NCBI RefSeq assembly: GCF_032193805.1
Contig: NZ_JAVBIK010000001.1
Location: forward strand, 434,001 to 498,000
Direction: 5' to 3'
From: Rhodoferax potami
Lineage (GTDB): Bacteria > Pseudomonadota > Gammaproteobacteria > Burkholderiales > Burkholderiaceae_C
Length of the DNA stretch: 64,000 bases
How positions within the stretch are numbered: position 1 is the stretch's first letter; the number at the start of each line of letters is the position of its first letter. Shown here in pieces: positions 47,693 to 56,742 of the stretch. The notes beneath the pieces were generated by a model. The model made no database searches, had not been told where the DNA came from, and worked only from the letters and a program-made list of their open reading frames with translations. A program made the position numbers and the translations under genes.

Positions 47693-47745
47693 AGTTCCCC
47701 TAGGGTGAAATGGTGCGCGCCATCTTACCCGCAGGCCCTCCCGCC

Positions 47746-48384
47746 TTAGAGCAGGGTCACGCCGGTTTTTGCCTGCACTGCCTCACGGGTGACACCCGGA
47801 GCCAACTCCACCAGCTTCAAGCCTTCAGGGGTGACGTCCATCACCGCCAGGTCGGTGATGATGCGGTCCACCACGCCTACGCCGGTCAATGGCAAGGTGC
47901 AGCTGGGCAGGATCTTCAGGTCTTCGGTGCCGTCTTTCTTCTTGGCCACATGTTCCATGAGCACAATCACGCGCTTCACGCCGGCGACCAAGTCCATCGC
48001 GCCGCCCATGCCCTTGACCATCTTGCCGGGGATCATCCAGTTGGCCAGATCGCCCTTCTCGGACACTTGCATGGCACCTAGGATGGACAGGTTGATCTTG
48101 CCGCCGCGGATCATGGCAAAGCTTTGGTCCGAGCCGAAAATGCTGCTGCCTTTGATGGTGGTTACGGTTTGCTTGCCGGCGTTGATCAGGTCGGCATCCA
48201 CCTCATCTTCAGTCGGAAAGGGGCCGATGCCCAGCATACCGTTCTCGCTTTGCAGCCACACCTCTTTGTCGGCGGGGACATGGTTGGCCACCAGGGTGGG
48301 AATGCCGATCCCCAGGTTCACATAAAAACCGTCTTCGAGTTCGTGGGCTGCACGCGCAGCCATTTGGTCTTGGTTCCAGCTCAT
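47746..48384 (-). CDS. scoB: 3-oxoacid CoA-transferase subunit B
   Basis: The 212-aa beta subunit carries the catalytic glutamate (Glu47) in [12 protein letters not shown]. The [16 protein letters not shown] opening and [19 protein letters not shown] are classical. With ScoA it transfers CoA from succinyl-CoA to acetoacetate, activating ketone bodies or branched-chain degradation intermediates; PcaIJ (3-oxoadipate) is a close relative. ScoA ends 2 bp upstream, so the subunits are coupled. Confidence 0.93.
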   Translation of the reverse strand: MSWNQDQMAARAAHELEDGFYVNLGIGIPTLVANHVPADKEVWLQSENGMLGIGPFPTEDEVDADLINAGKQTVTTIKGSSIFGSDQSFAMIRGGKINLSILGAMQVSEKGDLANWMIPGKMVKGMGGAMDLVAGVKRVIVLMEHVAKKKDGTEDLKILPSCTLPLTGVGVVDRIITDLAVMDVTPEGLKLVELAPGVTREAVQAKTGVTLL

Positions 48385-48386
48385 GG

Positions 48387-49094
48387 TCAGACTCCTGCTT
48401 TTTCAGTGATGGTGCGTTTTTCGATCCGTTTTTCGGGTCGGGTGTTCAGCACGATGCGGTGCACATAAATACCGGGCAAGTGGACCTGATCGGGGGCGAT
48501 GTCGCCGGTCTCCACAATCTCTTCCACTTCCACCACCGTGATCTTGCCGGCCATGGCCACAGCCGGGTTGAAGTTGCGTGCAGTAAAGCGGAACTGCAGA
48601 TTGCCCGACTTGTCGGCGCGGTGGGCTTTGACTAGGGACACATCCGGCACCAGCGAACGCTCCATCACGTAGGTCTCGCCATCAAACTCGCGCAGCTCTT
48701 TGCCCTCGGCCACCATAGTGCCCACACCGGTTTTGGTGAAGAAAGCGGGAATGCCAGCACCACCAGCGCGCAGCTTCTCAGCCAACGTACCCTGGGGGGT
48801 GAACTCCAACTCCAGCTCGCCGGCCAGGTACTGGCGCTCGAACTCTTTGTTTTCACCCACATAGCTGGAAATCATTTTTTTGATCTGACGCGTCTCGAGC
48901 AACTTGCCGAGGCCAAAGCCGTCCACGCCCGCGTTGTTGGAGATAGCGGTCAGGTTTTTGGCCCCCGAATCGCGCAAGGCATCAATCAGCGCCTCCGGGA
49001 TGCCGCACAAACCAAAGCCACCAACGGCCAGTAACTGTCCGTCCTGAATAATGCCTTCAAGCGCCTGCGCGGCGCTGGGGTAAATCTTGTTCAC
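48387..49094 (-). CDS. scoA: 3-oxoacid CoA-transferase subunit A
   Basis: The 235-aa alpha subunit has the [19 protein letters not shown] glycine-rich CoA-binding motif and [20 protein letters not shown]. It starts with GTG at 49094; AGGAG lies 9 nt before it. The gene is divergent from the PAS-LuxR gene; the 100-bp gap contains a strong ACTACGTA palindrome. Together with ScoB it makes a heterotetramer. Confidence 0.93.
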   Translation of the reverse strand: MNKIYPSAAQALEGIIQDGQLLAVGGFGLCGIPEALIDALRDSGAKNLTAISNNAGVDGFGLGKLLETRQIKKMISSYVGENKEFERQYLAGELELEFTPQGTLAEKLRAGGAGIPAFFTKTGVGTMVAEGKELREFDGETYVMERSLVPDVSLVKAHRADKSGNLQFRFTARNFNPAVAMAGKITVVEVEEIVETGDIAPDQVHLPGIYVHRIVLNTRPEKRIEKRTITEKAGV

Positions 49095-49139
49095 TGCGCG
49101 TATCTCCTATGTAGATAGAAACAACATGGGCGCTACGAT

Positions 49140-49161
49140 ACTACGTAACCACATACGTAGT
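49140..49161. promoter_or_regulatory. Perfect palindrome between scoA and the PAS-LuxR gene
   Basis: ACTACGTA (49140-49147), a 6-nt spacer, then TACGTAGT (49154-49161). It is the most prominent symmetric site in the 100-bp gap and a natural candidate for LuxR-type regulator binding. Confidence 0.65.
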
Positions 49162-49194
49162 TCCCCGTAAAGCCTTTCCCTCACCGCAATCCGC

Positions 49195-49749
49195 ATGGAC
49201 ATTGACTACCGCCAAGCTTTTGACCTTGCGCCCGTCGGGCTGGCGCTTTCGCGCAACCGCACCATGATCGACTGCAACCAGCAACTGTGCGACATGTTCG
49301 GGGCCACCAAAGACCAACTGGTAGGCCAGTCCTTCCAGGTGCTGTACCCCAGCGCCGACGAGTTTGAACGCCTCGGCGCGCGCATGGCCCCCTTGCTCAA
49401 CCGCAATGGAACCTATGCAGATGACCGCATCATGAAACGACTCGACGGGCGCTTCAAAGGCGAGACTTTCTGGTGCCATGTGAGCGGCCGCGCCCTGAAC
49501 CCCAGCGCCCCGCACGAGGCCGGCATCTGGACCTTTGAAGACCTGAGCGCCCTGCGCCCGGTGCGCGCAGAACTGACCCCGCGCGAGCGCGAAGTCGCGG
49601 CCTACCTGATGCAGGGCCAGACCTCCAAACAGATCGGCAAAACGCTGGAAATCAGCCACCGCACCGTCGAAATTTACCGCGCACGCCTGATGCGCAAGTA
49701 CAAGGCATCGACCACCGCAGACCTGGTGCACAAGTTGATGGCCAGCTAA
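49195..49749 (+). CDS. PAS domain LuxR-type transcriptional regulator
   Basis: The 184-aa protein has an N-terminal PAS sensor (~1-115, LSRNRTMIDCNQQLCDMFGA and SFQVLYPSADEFE) and a C-terminal LuxR helix-turn-helix (~122-182). The latter contains LTPREREVAAYLMQGQTSKQ followed by SHRTVEIYRARLMRKYKA. There is no receiver domain. It is divergent from scoAB and likely controls them, responding to a small molecule or redox state through the PAS domain. Confidence 0.9.
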   Translation: MDIDYRQAFDLAPVGLALSRNRTMIDCNQQLCDMFGATKDQLVGQSFQVLYPSADEFERLGARMAPLLNRNGTYADDRIMKRLDGRFKGETFWCHVSGRALNPSAPHEAGIWTFEDLSALRPVRAELTPREREVAAYLMQGQTSKQIGKTLEISHRTVEIYRARLMRKYKASTTADLVHKLMAS

Positions 49750-49897
49750 AGCTGGGGAATCTCTCAAATCGGGAGCTGAAATAAATTGGCCTCGATATCA
49801 CCTCTTTTTATAGGGCTATCGGCACAGTTAATCGGAAAGAATGGATCACGCATTTGTGGACCTATGTCCGCATTCGCCCCCACTAAGGATGTACCCC

Positions 49898-51460
49898 ATG
49901 GACTTTCTGAATCGCTGGACCATCAAGAGCCGCCTCGGTTTTGGCTACGCACTGTTGGGACTGGCAGTGCTGGTAGTAACGATAGTGGCCCTGAACGCAT
50001 TGAGCAAATCACAGGCCAATTTCGAAAAACAGGTGGACCAACTCGATGTGATTCAAGCGCTGGGAAATGAAGTGCTGGACGCTGCCAACGCCCGCGCCGT
50101 CTTTGCGCGCAACCTCGTGATTGCAGCATCTGACGAGCGCGTTCAGTACAACAAAAGCTTGATCGAAAAAGCCCATAGAAATGTGCAAACGCACATTAAA
50201 GAGCTGCAAGCAGCGGTGTCGCAACTGGACCCGCCCGACACCACACTTCAGCTGGCCTTGGACAGTATTGTGAAAACCGAATCACAGTATGGTCCGGTAG
50301 CACTGGACATTACGCAGCTTGGTGCAAACGGACAACGGAACACGGCAATTGCCAAGATCAACACAGAGTGCCAACCCTTGCTCGACCAGCTGATCAGCGA
50401 CATCGGGAAATTCAACGACACTGGCAAACGCATCAGCCATGCCAATGTGGAGAGGTCCAAGAGGGACTTCGGCACCTTGCGTATTTCGTTGATGCTGACT
50501 GGCGCATTGGTCGTGATCATTGCGGCTGCTCTCGGTGTTGCCACTACCCGCTCGATCATCCGACCTTTGAGTGCGGCCATGCACGCCACCGAAGCGTTCA
50601 CCCTGGGTAACCTGACCCAAGCACTTCACGCCCGAGGCAAAGACGAAATTTCGCAGTTGCTAAATTCTCTGGAACGCATGCGCAGCAGCCTTAAACAACT
50701 GGTTGCTTCTGTCCGGCAGGGTGCTGACGCGGTAAACACCGCGAGCAGTGAAATTGCGCAGGGAAATCAGGATCTCTCCTCGCGCACCGAGAGCCAAGCC
50801 AGTGCATTGGAAGAGACGGCCGCGAGCATGGAGGAGCTGTCTTCCACAGTCAAACTGAATGCCGAAAACGCCTCGCAAGCCAATCAATTGGCCCAACAGG
50901 CATCTGCAGTTGCCACTCGTGGCGGACATGCGGTCACTGAGGTGGTCCACACGATGCAGGGCATTAGCGACAGCTCACGCAAGATTTCTGACATCATTTC
51001 TGTGATCGACGGCATCGCCTTCCAGACCAACATTCTTGCCTTGAACGCCGCCGTAGAGGCCGCACGCGCCGGCGAGCAAGGGAGGGGCTTTGCCGTCGTG
51101 GCCAGCGAGGTTCGATCACTGGCAGGACGCTCGGCAGAAGCTGCCAAGGAAATTAAAACCCTGATCAACGACAGCGTGGAGCGCGTTGAAAAAGGCCGCG
51201 TCATCGCCGATGAGGCAGGCACCACGATGGACGATGTCGTGCAGAGCATCAAGCGGGTAACAGACATCATGGGGGAAATCAGCTCCGCCAGTGCAGAGCA
51301 AAGCACGGGGGTCGCCCAAGTCGGTGATGCCGTGTCGCAAATGGACCATGCCACCCAACAAAATGCAGCGCTGGTTGAACAAATGGCCGCTGCCGCCAGC
51401 AGCATGCAAAGTCAGGCCCGAGAGCTGGTGAGCTCTGTCTCGGTCTTCAAGTTGGACTGA
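49898..51460 (+). CDS. Methyl-accepting chemotaxis protein
   Basis: The 520-aa receptor has a membrane segment at ~12-32, a four-helix-bundle periplasmic domain (~35-190, with the [14 protein letters not shown] region), and a second segment (~193-212). HAMP and the signalling domain follow; [20 protein letters not shown] is the tip. I chose ATG 49898 (MDFLNRW), with AAGGA upstream; ATG 49889 is close. It is similar in the signalling domain to the receptor at 11271-12830 but has an unrelated sensor. The last 14 bp overlap the convergent gene. Confidence 0.92.
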   Translation: MDFLNRWTIKSRLGFGYALLGLAVLVVTIVALNALSKSQANFEKQVDQLDVIQALGNEVLDAANARAVFARNLVIAASDERVQYNKSLIEKAHRNVQTHIKELQAAVSQLDPPDTTLQLALDSIVKTESQYGPVALDITQLGANGQRNTAIAKINTECQPLLDQLISDIGKFNDTGKRISHANVERSKRDFGTLRISLMLTGALVVIIAAALGVATTRSIIRPLSAAMHATEAFTLGNLTQALHARGKDEISQLLNSLERMRSSLKQLVASVRQGADAVNTASSEIAQGNQDLSSRTESQASALEETAASMEELSSTVKLNAENASQANQLAQQASAVATRGGHAVTEVVHTMQGISDSSRKISDIISVIDGIAFQTNILALNAAVEAARAGEQGRGFAVVASEVRSLAGRSAEAAKEIKTLINDSVERVEKGRVIADEAGTTMDDVVQSIKRVTDIMGEISSASAEQSTGVAQVGDAVSQMDHATQQNAALVEQMAAAASSMQSQARELVSSVSVFKLD

Positions 51461-51920
51461 GCCCGGTATCTGGCAAGCGCGCCAGGCGAGACATCAGTTC
51501 CGCCTTGTCCATCTCCAACGCCGCAATCCGCTGCTCGGCCAGCCCCAAGCTCAGCAGCGCTGCCTGCAGCTCGGCCTCCAGGCGGGCCACTTCCTCCGTC
51601 AGGGTGTCCGCCACAGCGGTCACCTTTTCGCGGGTGGCGTCGCGTGTGATGGTCAGGCCGGCAGTCACCGTGTCCAGCCACGCAAGGATCTGCACCCGGG
51701 TGGTGTCTTTGTGCAGCGGAGTTTGCAGGGTCGCTTTTTTCACATCGGCCCGGCGGCACAACTCGGATTGGGTCACCCGCCCGTGGTTAAAGGGGTAGAC
51801 CCCGTGGTGCGCTGCAATGTCTGCTTCGATCTCCGCCATGGCTTTGCGCAGGCGCGCCAGTGCGGCTTCAGTGCGGGGGTTCGCGTTTTCAGTGACAGGA
51901 AGGATGGGACGTTCGGACAT
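51447..51920 (-). CDS. Helical, HTH-like protein of unknown function
   Basis: The 157-aa protein starts at MSERPILPV (ATG 51920). Residues ~45-85 ([20 protein letters not shown]) look like a helix-turn-helix. The C-terminal half (~100-157) is a coiled coil rich in Glu/Leu/Ala. The combination resembles KfrA-like or small plasmid-type DNA-binding proteins, but I cannot name a family. It overlaps the chemoreceptor 3' end by 14 bp and is divergent from the 88-aa gene at 51992. Confidence 0.62.
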   Translation of the reverse strand: MSERPILPVTENANPRTEAALARLRKAMAEIEADIAAHHGVYPFNHGRVTQSELCRRADVKKATLQTPLHKDTTRVQILAWLDTVTAGLTITRDATREKVTAVADTLTEEVARLEAELQAALLSLGLAEQRIAALEMDKAELMSRLARLPDTGLSPT

Positions 51921-51991
51921 GAAAGGATCTCTAGGGAGGCAGCCGGCGCAGTGTACTGAAGCTAGACTCACCATCCTCCCAAAGGACAACC

Positions 51992-52258
51992 ATGACAACC
52001 CCATTCACCCCCGCCCCCCATGAAACCGAAGCCTGGGCTGCCCTCAAACAGCTGGGCGATACCGCGGTATCCACCGGCGGCCTGCAGGCTCTGCTTCAAA
52101 TGTTTATCAGCGTGGTGACCTCGGCGGAAGAGGTGGCACGGGTGAGCGAAGAAGCCGGCCACCCGGACTCCATGACCACCCAAGTCATTTCGGAATGGGT
52201 CAGCACCCAATACGTGCCTGATATGCAGGCCCAGTTGCAAGGAAGCGGCGAGGCTTAA
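51992..52258 (+). CDS. Small protein of unknown function
   Basis: The 88-aa protein is acidic and helical, with FISVVTSAEEVARVSEEAGH and ISEWVSTQYVPDMQAQLQ. No motif or domain was recognised. ATG 51992 follows AAAGGAC. It lies between two oppositely oriented genes and ends 10 bp before the IclR stop. Confidence 0.6.
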   Translation: MTTPFTPAPHETEAWAALKQLGDTAVSTGGLQALLQMFISVVTSAEEVARVSEEAGHPDSMTTQVISEWVSTQYVPDMQAQLQGSGEA

Positions 52259-52267
52259 GGGCGAGGC

Positions 52268-53074
52268 CTAAATCAGGTTGCGCATGGCGCGTGCGGTTTC
52301 CTGCAACACCGGCAACACGCGGCGGACTGCATCATCGGTGCTCTCGTTGCCCATGGGCATGGTGACGTTGAGCGCTCCCATCAGGGCCCCGTGGCGGTCA
52401 ATCAACGGCACCGCTACACCGCGGTAGTTCATTTCCAACTGCTGCTCTGACACCGCCCAGCCCTGCTGGCGAATGCGGGCGAGCTCGACCCGCATCCGGT
52501 CTTTGCTGGCAATCGTGTGCGAGGTATAGGCCTTGAAGGTTTGCTGCTGCAGCCAGTCTTCGAGCCATGCCGGGTCGCGCATGGCCAAGATCAACATGCC
52601 TGCCGACGTGACCTGCGCCTGCACCCGCGAGCCCAGCACATAGCCGGTACTCATGGGCCGGTTGCTGCCGTTGCGGGCGATGTAGACGATCTCGTCGCCG
52701 TCCAACACACTCACATAGGCAATCTCTTGGGTGCCGGCAGTCACCCGCTGCAAAAACGGCTGCACCACCCGGGGCAGGCGGGCTGACTCCAAGTACGACT
52801 GCCCGATGCGCAGCACACGCGGCGTGAGCCAAAACAGCTTGCCATCACTCGCCACATAGCCCAGGTACTGCAAGGTCAGTAGGTAGCGGCGGGCGGCGGT
52901 GCGCGTCATGCCACAACGCTCGCCCGCCTGGCTGGCCGTCATGCGCTGGTGCGCATCATCAAAAGCCTCGATCAGCCCCAAGCCCTTCTCCAGGCCGGCA
53001 ATCCAGTCTTTCTTTTCCAGAGCGGGCGCGTCAATGCCGGCAATGGGCGGGCGCAAGGCAAGTTCAGTAGTCAT
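52268..53074 (-). CDS. IclR family regulator (PcaR/PobR-like)
   Basis: The 268-aa protein (ATG 53074) has an N-terminal winged helix (~30-90, MTASQAGERCGMTRTAARRYLL) and an IclR effector domain (~105-265, IAYVSVLDGDEIVYIARNG). The second, LGYVASDGKLFWLTPRVLRIG, is typical of the PcaR/PobR/CatR branch that controls aromatic catabolism. It is divergent from the HPPD-like gene (241 bp apart). A good inverted repeat lies at 53232-53250. It probably activates the catabolic genes in the presence of a pathway intermediate. Confidence 0.92.
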   Translation of the reverse strand: MTTELALRPPIAGIDAPALEKKDWIAGLEKGLGLIEAFDDAHQRMTASQAGERCGMTRTAARRYLLTLQYLGYVASDGKLFWLTPRVLRIGQSYLESARLPRVVQPFLQRVTAGTQEIAYVSVLDGDEIVYIARNGSNRPMSTGYVLGSRVQAQVTSAGMLILAMRDPAWLEDWLQQQTFKAYTSHTIASKDRMRVELARIRQQGWAVSEQQLEMNYRGVAVPLIDRHGALMGALNVTMPMGNESTDDAVRRVLPVLQETARAMRNLI

Positions 53075-53231
53075 GGGCGCTGATTTTGGGGGGCCGAAAA
53101 ACCGGGCAAGCCTAGTGCTTACCCGCAATACGAGCGATCATCGATCATTTAAGTTCAATAAACGATCTTTTTAACCAATATTCACTTTCATCCGCACAAG
53201 CTAGTCGCTAAAGTTCGCACCAAATCGCGCC

Positions 53232-53250
53232 GTTCGTTCGACTAACGAAC
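53232..53250. promoter_or_regulatory. Inverted repeat, candidate IclR-family operator
   Basis: GTTCGTT (53232-53238), CGACT, AACGAAC (53244-53250). The GTTCG half-site is similar to the motif I recall for PcaU/PobR-type regulators. It lies between the IclR gene and the HPPD-like gene, about 66 bp before the latter's ATG. Confidence 0.6.
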
Positions 53251-53315
53251 ACCTTTGCTATTGCAGCCACCACCGCGTAACCCTCTTTTTTACTGTTTGA
53301 CGACCCGGAGAACCC

Positions 53316-54200
53316 ATGGCCAATACCCCACGCCCCAGCGGCGCAGACCGCGAACACATTGACGAAGGCCCCAACCCCTTGGGTCTGGAAGGCATTGAGT
53401 TCATTGAGTACGCCACCTCCAAGCCACAGGCGCTGGGCCAGGTGCTGGAGGCCATGGGATTCCGCCCCATCGCCCGCCACCGCTCGCGTGAAGTGCTGCT
53501 CTACCGCCAGGGCGATATCAACGTCATCGTCAACGCCCACGGCCGTGGCGCAGCGCTGACCGAAAAACCGGTGATCGCCGCCATCGCCCTGCGGGTGCAA
53601 GATGCGTCTGCCGCCTACAAGCGGGCCTTGGCCCGTGGTGCCTGGGCCGTGCCAGTGCAAGTCGAAGTGATGGAACTGCACATTCCCGCGGTGCATGGCG
53701 TGGGCAACAGCCGCATTTACTTTGTAGACCGCCACCGCGAATTCTCGATTTACGACGTGGACTTCACGCCCGTACCTGTAGTCGACAAGAACCCGCCGGC
53801 CATCACCGGCCTGCACTTCTTCGGTGTGGTGCAGTACATCGGCAATGACCGCAGCGATGACTGGACCGAGTTTTACAGCGCCCTCTTCGGCTTTACCGCC
53901 CTGGAGCCCGAGACCCGCTTCGGCATCTTGCCCAAGGGGCGCATTCTGCAAAGCCCTTGCAAAACCTTTTACCTGCAACTCATCGAGCCCGAGCCAGGTG
54001 TCCTGGATGTGGAAGACGACGAATGCTTCCAGCGCGTGGGCCTGGGTACCCCGGATGTGCAAGCCACCGTAGCGGCCTTGCGCCAGCGCGGTGTGGACTT
54101 TGTGCCCAGCAAAGACCCGGCGCAAGACAGCAAGGGCGCGCTCACCCGCCCCACCATGGGTAACGCCATGTTTGAGCTGGTTCACCACACTCGGGGCTGA
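53316..54200 (+). CDS. 4-hydroxyphenylpyruvate-dioxygenase-like / VOC protein
   Basis: The 294-aa protein has two VOC-type halves. The first (~20-140) includes GIEFIEYATSKPQALGQVL and DINVIVNAH. The second (~165-290) contains GLHFFGVVQYIGNDRSDDW and FYLQLIEPEPG with a late TMGNAMFELVHH. It resembles the C-terminal HPPD-like part of quinate/shikimate-pathway fusion proteins (QuiC1 type). In those proteins it is preceded, not followed, by the dehydratase domain. HPPD itself is longer (about 350-400 aa). Whether it still binds iron is not certain from sequence. Confidence 0.8.
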   Translation: MANTPRPSGADREHIDEGPNPLGLEGIEFIEYATSKPQALGQVLEAMGFRPIARHRSREVLLYRQGDINVIVNAHGRGAALTEKPVIAAIALRVQDASAAYKRALARGAWAVPVQVEVMELHIPAVHGVGNSRIYFVDRHREFSIYDVDFTPVPVVDKNPPAITGLHFFGVVQYIGNDRSDDWTEFYSALFGFTALEPETRFGILPKGRILQSPCKTFYLQLIEPEPGVLDVEDDECFQRVGLGTPDVQATVAALRQRGVDFVPSKDPAQDSKGALTRPTMGNAMFELVHHTRG

Positions 54201-54205
54201 ACACC

Positions 54206-55108
54206 ATGAGCCAATTTGAAGGCAAATTTGACGACTTCGGGATGGACACCATCACGCTGGCCGGGCCCCTGAAGGCCAAGCTGGACGCCATGAAGGCGGC
54301 CGGCTTCACCCAGGTGATGCTGCTGGCCCGTGATCTGGTGAGCCACCCCGAGGGCTGGCGCGCCGCGGTGCAAGAGGTCAAGGACAGTGGCCTGCGCGTG
54401 ACCGGGTTTCAGGTGCTGCGCGACTTTGAGGGCCTCTCCGGCCACCTGCACGATTACAAGGTCGACATCGCCAAAAGCATGATGGAGATGTGCGCGGCCC
54501 TCGACTGCCGCGTCATGCTGGCCTGCTCCAGCACCTCCACCCACGCCACCGGTGACACCGACAAACTGGTGCAGGACCTGCGCAAGCTGGCCATGCTGGC
54601 AATTCCGATGAACATCAAAATCGCGTTCGAGGCCCTGTCCTGGGGCCGCAACGTGAATGAGTTTCCCCAAGCGTGGGACCTCATTAGCCAAGCCGACATG
54701 CCCAATTTGGGTCTGGGCTTTGACTCCTTCCACCTGTTTGCCACCAAGACCCCGTTGGACGAGCTGGAGATCCTGGACCCCAGCAAGATCTTTCTGGTGC
54801 AGCTGGCTGACTTCATGTGGAACGAAATCAAAACCGTCGAGGAGCGCATCACCACGGCGCGCACCTTCCGCGTGTTCCCCGGCGAAGGCGTGCACAGCGA
54901 GGCTCTGGCAGAACTCGTGCTCAAGCTGCACCAGCTGGGTTATCGCGGTGACTACAGCTTTGAGGTGTTTAACGACGACTACCAGCAAATGCCGCTGGAA
55001 ACCGTGGCTGCCCGCGCGCGCCGCGCCGCGCTGTGGCTGGGTGAAGATGTGCTGCGCCGCTCGGTGCCGCTACCCAACCAGATGCGCCTACGCCAAGCGC
55101 TGGCCTGA
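54206..55108 (+). CDS. Sugar-phosphate isomerase/epimerase-like TIM barrel (3-dehydroshikimate dehydratase-like)
   Basis: The 300-aa protein matches the xylose-isomerase-like TIM barrel: GMDTITLAGPLKAKLDAM, QVMLLARDLVSHPEGW, the metal-region IKIAFEALSWGRNVNEF and LGLGFDSFHLF, with a late YSFEVFNDDYQQMPLE. Bacterial 3-dehydroshikimate dehydratases (QuiC) have this fold. Next to an HPPD-like gene, a dehydroshikimate dehydratase role is plausible: 3-dehydroshikimate to protocatechuate. It starts 5 bp after the HPPD-like gene and is followed by the PcaB-like gene. Confidence 0.8.
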   Translation: MSQFEGKFDDFGMDTITLAGPLKAKLDAMKAAGFTQVMLLARDLVSHPEGWRAAVQEVKDSGLRVTGFQVLRDFEGLSGHLHDYKVDIAKSMMEMCAALDCRVMLACSSTSTHATGDTDKLVQDLRKLAMLAIPMNIKIAFEALSWGRNVNEFPQAWDLISQADMPNLGLGFDSFHLFATKTPLDELEILDPSKIFLVQLADFMWNEIKTVEERITTARTFRVFPGEGVHSEALAELVLKLHQLGYRGDYSFEVFNDDYQQMPLETVAARARRAALWLGEDVLRRSVPLPNQMRLRQALA

Positions 55109-55141
55109 CCCACCCGACCCGACCTCAACCAAACAATTGCC

Positions 55142-56041
55142 ATGAGCAGTGTGCTGGACGATTTTTTGTATGCGCCCGAGGTGCTGGAGTCCTTCGGGGC
55201 CCAGCGTTTTGTGGCCGCCATGCTGCGGGTAGAAGCCGCACTCGCGCAGGCCCAGGCCGAGCACAGCGTGATACCTGCGGATGCGGCGGTATCCATCGTC
55301 GACACCTGCAAGGTCGAGCTGTTTGACGCCGCCCGCATCGTGCGCGACAGCGCCAGCTGCGGCAGTTTGGCGGTTCCTTTGATCAAGAGCCTGCGCGATA
55401 CGGTCGGGCTCTTCAACCCGGCGGCGGTCGCCTTTGTGCACTACGGGTGCACCAAGCAAGACCTGATCGACACCACCATGGCGCTGATCACACAGCAGGT
55501 GTTGGCAGTCACCCGTGGCTATGTGGAAACCTGCATGGCGGCGCTGGCGCAACAACCCGAACTGGCGGTAACGATAGCGCCCTTGCGCCGCGCACTCCAA
55601 CGCCTGGATGCCAGCTCAGCCGCTGCACTGGCGGTGCAGCTGGGCGGCACCCTGAGCGCCCGGCCCGCGCACGGCCCCGCGGTGCAAGCCGCGCTGGCCC
55701 GGCACCTCAAATTGTCTATCCCCGATGCGCCATGGGATACCCAGCGTGACGCCTGGGTAGCATTGGGCTGCGATGTGGCTCTGCTGATCGGCAGCTTGGG
55801 CACGCTGGCCAGCGCCATGGTGCAGCGCTCGCCCGGCACAGAGCCCTGTGCCGGAAGCTTGACCGCTCTGGCCATGGCGCGCCGCAGCCCGCAGCGGGTG
55901 GCGGGCTTGCTGAGCTCCATGCCCCATGCGTTCGAGCGCACCCTGGGCTTCTGGCAATCCGATCAGAGCGACTGGACCCAGTTGCTGATGTCGGCGCACG
56001 CCAGTGCCTGGGGTTTGGCCAAATCGCTACAAAAAACATAG
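55142..56041 (+). CDS. PcaB-like lyase-family protein with missing signature loop
   Basis: The 299-aa protein belongs to the fumarase/aspartase/argininosuccinate-lyase superfamily and is closest to 3-carboxy-cis,cis-muconate cycloisomerase (PcaB). The first part, LRVEAALAQAQAEHSVIP and VHYGCTKQDLIDTTMALI, aligns with PcaB's VHWGATSQD region. The superfamily signature GSSAMPHKRNP is absent. At that place the sequence reads GTEPCAGSLTALAMARRSP, which removes the catalytic loop. The protein is also shorter than PcaB (about 350-450 aa). It may be a pseudoenzyme or have a different activity. The frame is intact, so decay by frameshift is not evident. Confidence 0.8.
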   Translation: MSSVLDDFLYAPEVLESFGAQRFVAAMLRVEAALAQAQAEHSVIPADAAVSIVDTCKVELFDAARIVRDSASCGSLAVPLIKSLRDTVGLFNPAAVAFVHYGCTKQDLIDTTMALITQQVLAVTRGYVETCMAALAQQPELAVTIAPLRRALQRLDASSAAALAVQLGGTLSARPAHGPAVQAALARHLKLSIPDAPWDTQRDAWVALGCDVALLIGSLGTLASAMVQRSPGTEPCAGSLTALAMARRSPQRVAGLLSSMPHAFERTLGFWQSDQSDWTQLLMSAHASAWGLAKSLQKT

Positions 56042-56211
56042 CGCCCCGCGCACATAGATCGTGGGCAAACGACCCATTGAGCAATAAAAGACCTCCAGGC
56101 ACTCGCGGTGCATGAAAGCTCGATCTGTGTGAATGAGTGTGTTCTGCTGAGGCCACTGCCTTCTTACAGTTGTGGCTCACAGTCTTTCACTAAGCGCACA
56201 AGGTTCTCGGA

Positions 56212-56622
56212 ATGGCACACACCCGCTGGGTTTTGAAGGGTACTTTGGTCGACGCTTACGGAAAAGCACTTCCACCGGTTCTGCAAGCCGCCTATGGCTC
56301 GGTGGTCGGGCGCAGCCTCTACGGGATCACCCTTTTTTCTAACGGCCATGTGATGCAGCTGCTCGAAGGCGAAGTTGCTGCCTTGCAATCTGCCGTGCGC
56401 AACTTGCAAGACCAAAGCAAAATTTTTGGCATCGAGCGCTTGTTGCAAGAGCCTACGGATGGGCCGAGTCACGAGAGCGTGTCGGTCGGACTGCACCGCT
56501 TCAAAGACGAAATTGCCAAACACCTGCCAGGCCATGTGCAAGTGTTCAGCTTGTGTGCCGACGAGATTTGCCAACGTACGCCCCCCGGTAAAGCGCGCGA
56601 TCTTTTGCTTGGATTCGCTTAG
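56212..56622 (+). CDS. BLUF-like domain protein with altered flavin-site residues
   Basis: The 136-aa protein resembles BLUF blue-light sensors: GRSLYGITLFSNGHVMQLLEGEV is the core strand-turn (quoted in parts as LYGITLFSNG and HVMQLLEGE). RLLQEPTDG corresponds to the following element, then a helix. The Gln of the MQLLEG strand is kept, but the N-terminal Tyr and the conserved Asn of canonical BLUF domains are not seen at the expected places. It is likely not a normal light sensor. It stands alone after the lyase gene and is followed by an XRE regulator. ATG 56212 is used; a longer N-terminus is not evident. Confidence 0.55.
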   Translation: MAHTRWVLKGTLVDAYGKALPPVLQAAYGSVVGRSLYGITLFSNGHVMQLLEGEVAALQSAVRNLQDQSKIFGIERLLQEPTDGPSHESVSVGLHRFKDEIAKHLPGHVQVFSLCADEICQRTPPGKARDLLLGFA

Positions 56623-56742
56623 ACCACGCCACCTGGCGCGTCAGCGCACAGACCCGCCCGCCAAAGGCCCGCAGCATCGGATTTTTGGGGGCTCACGCTC
56701 AATCCCATGCCACGCAGCACGCGCTCAACCGCTTGTACGAAT

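Noticed and set aside
49810..49850. CTATCGGCAC before the second chemoreceptor as a FliA-type -10
   Set aside because: The GCCGATA-like sequence is in the wrong orientation for the chemoreceptor gene and has no matching -35.
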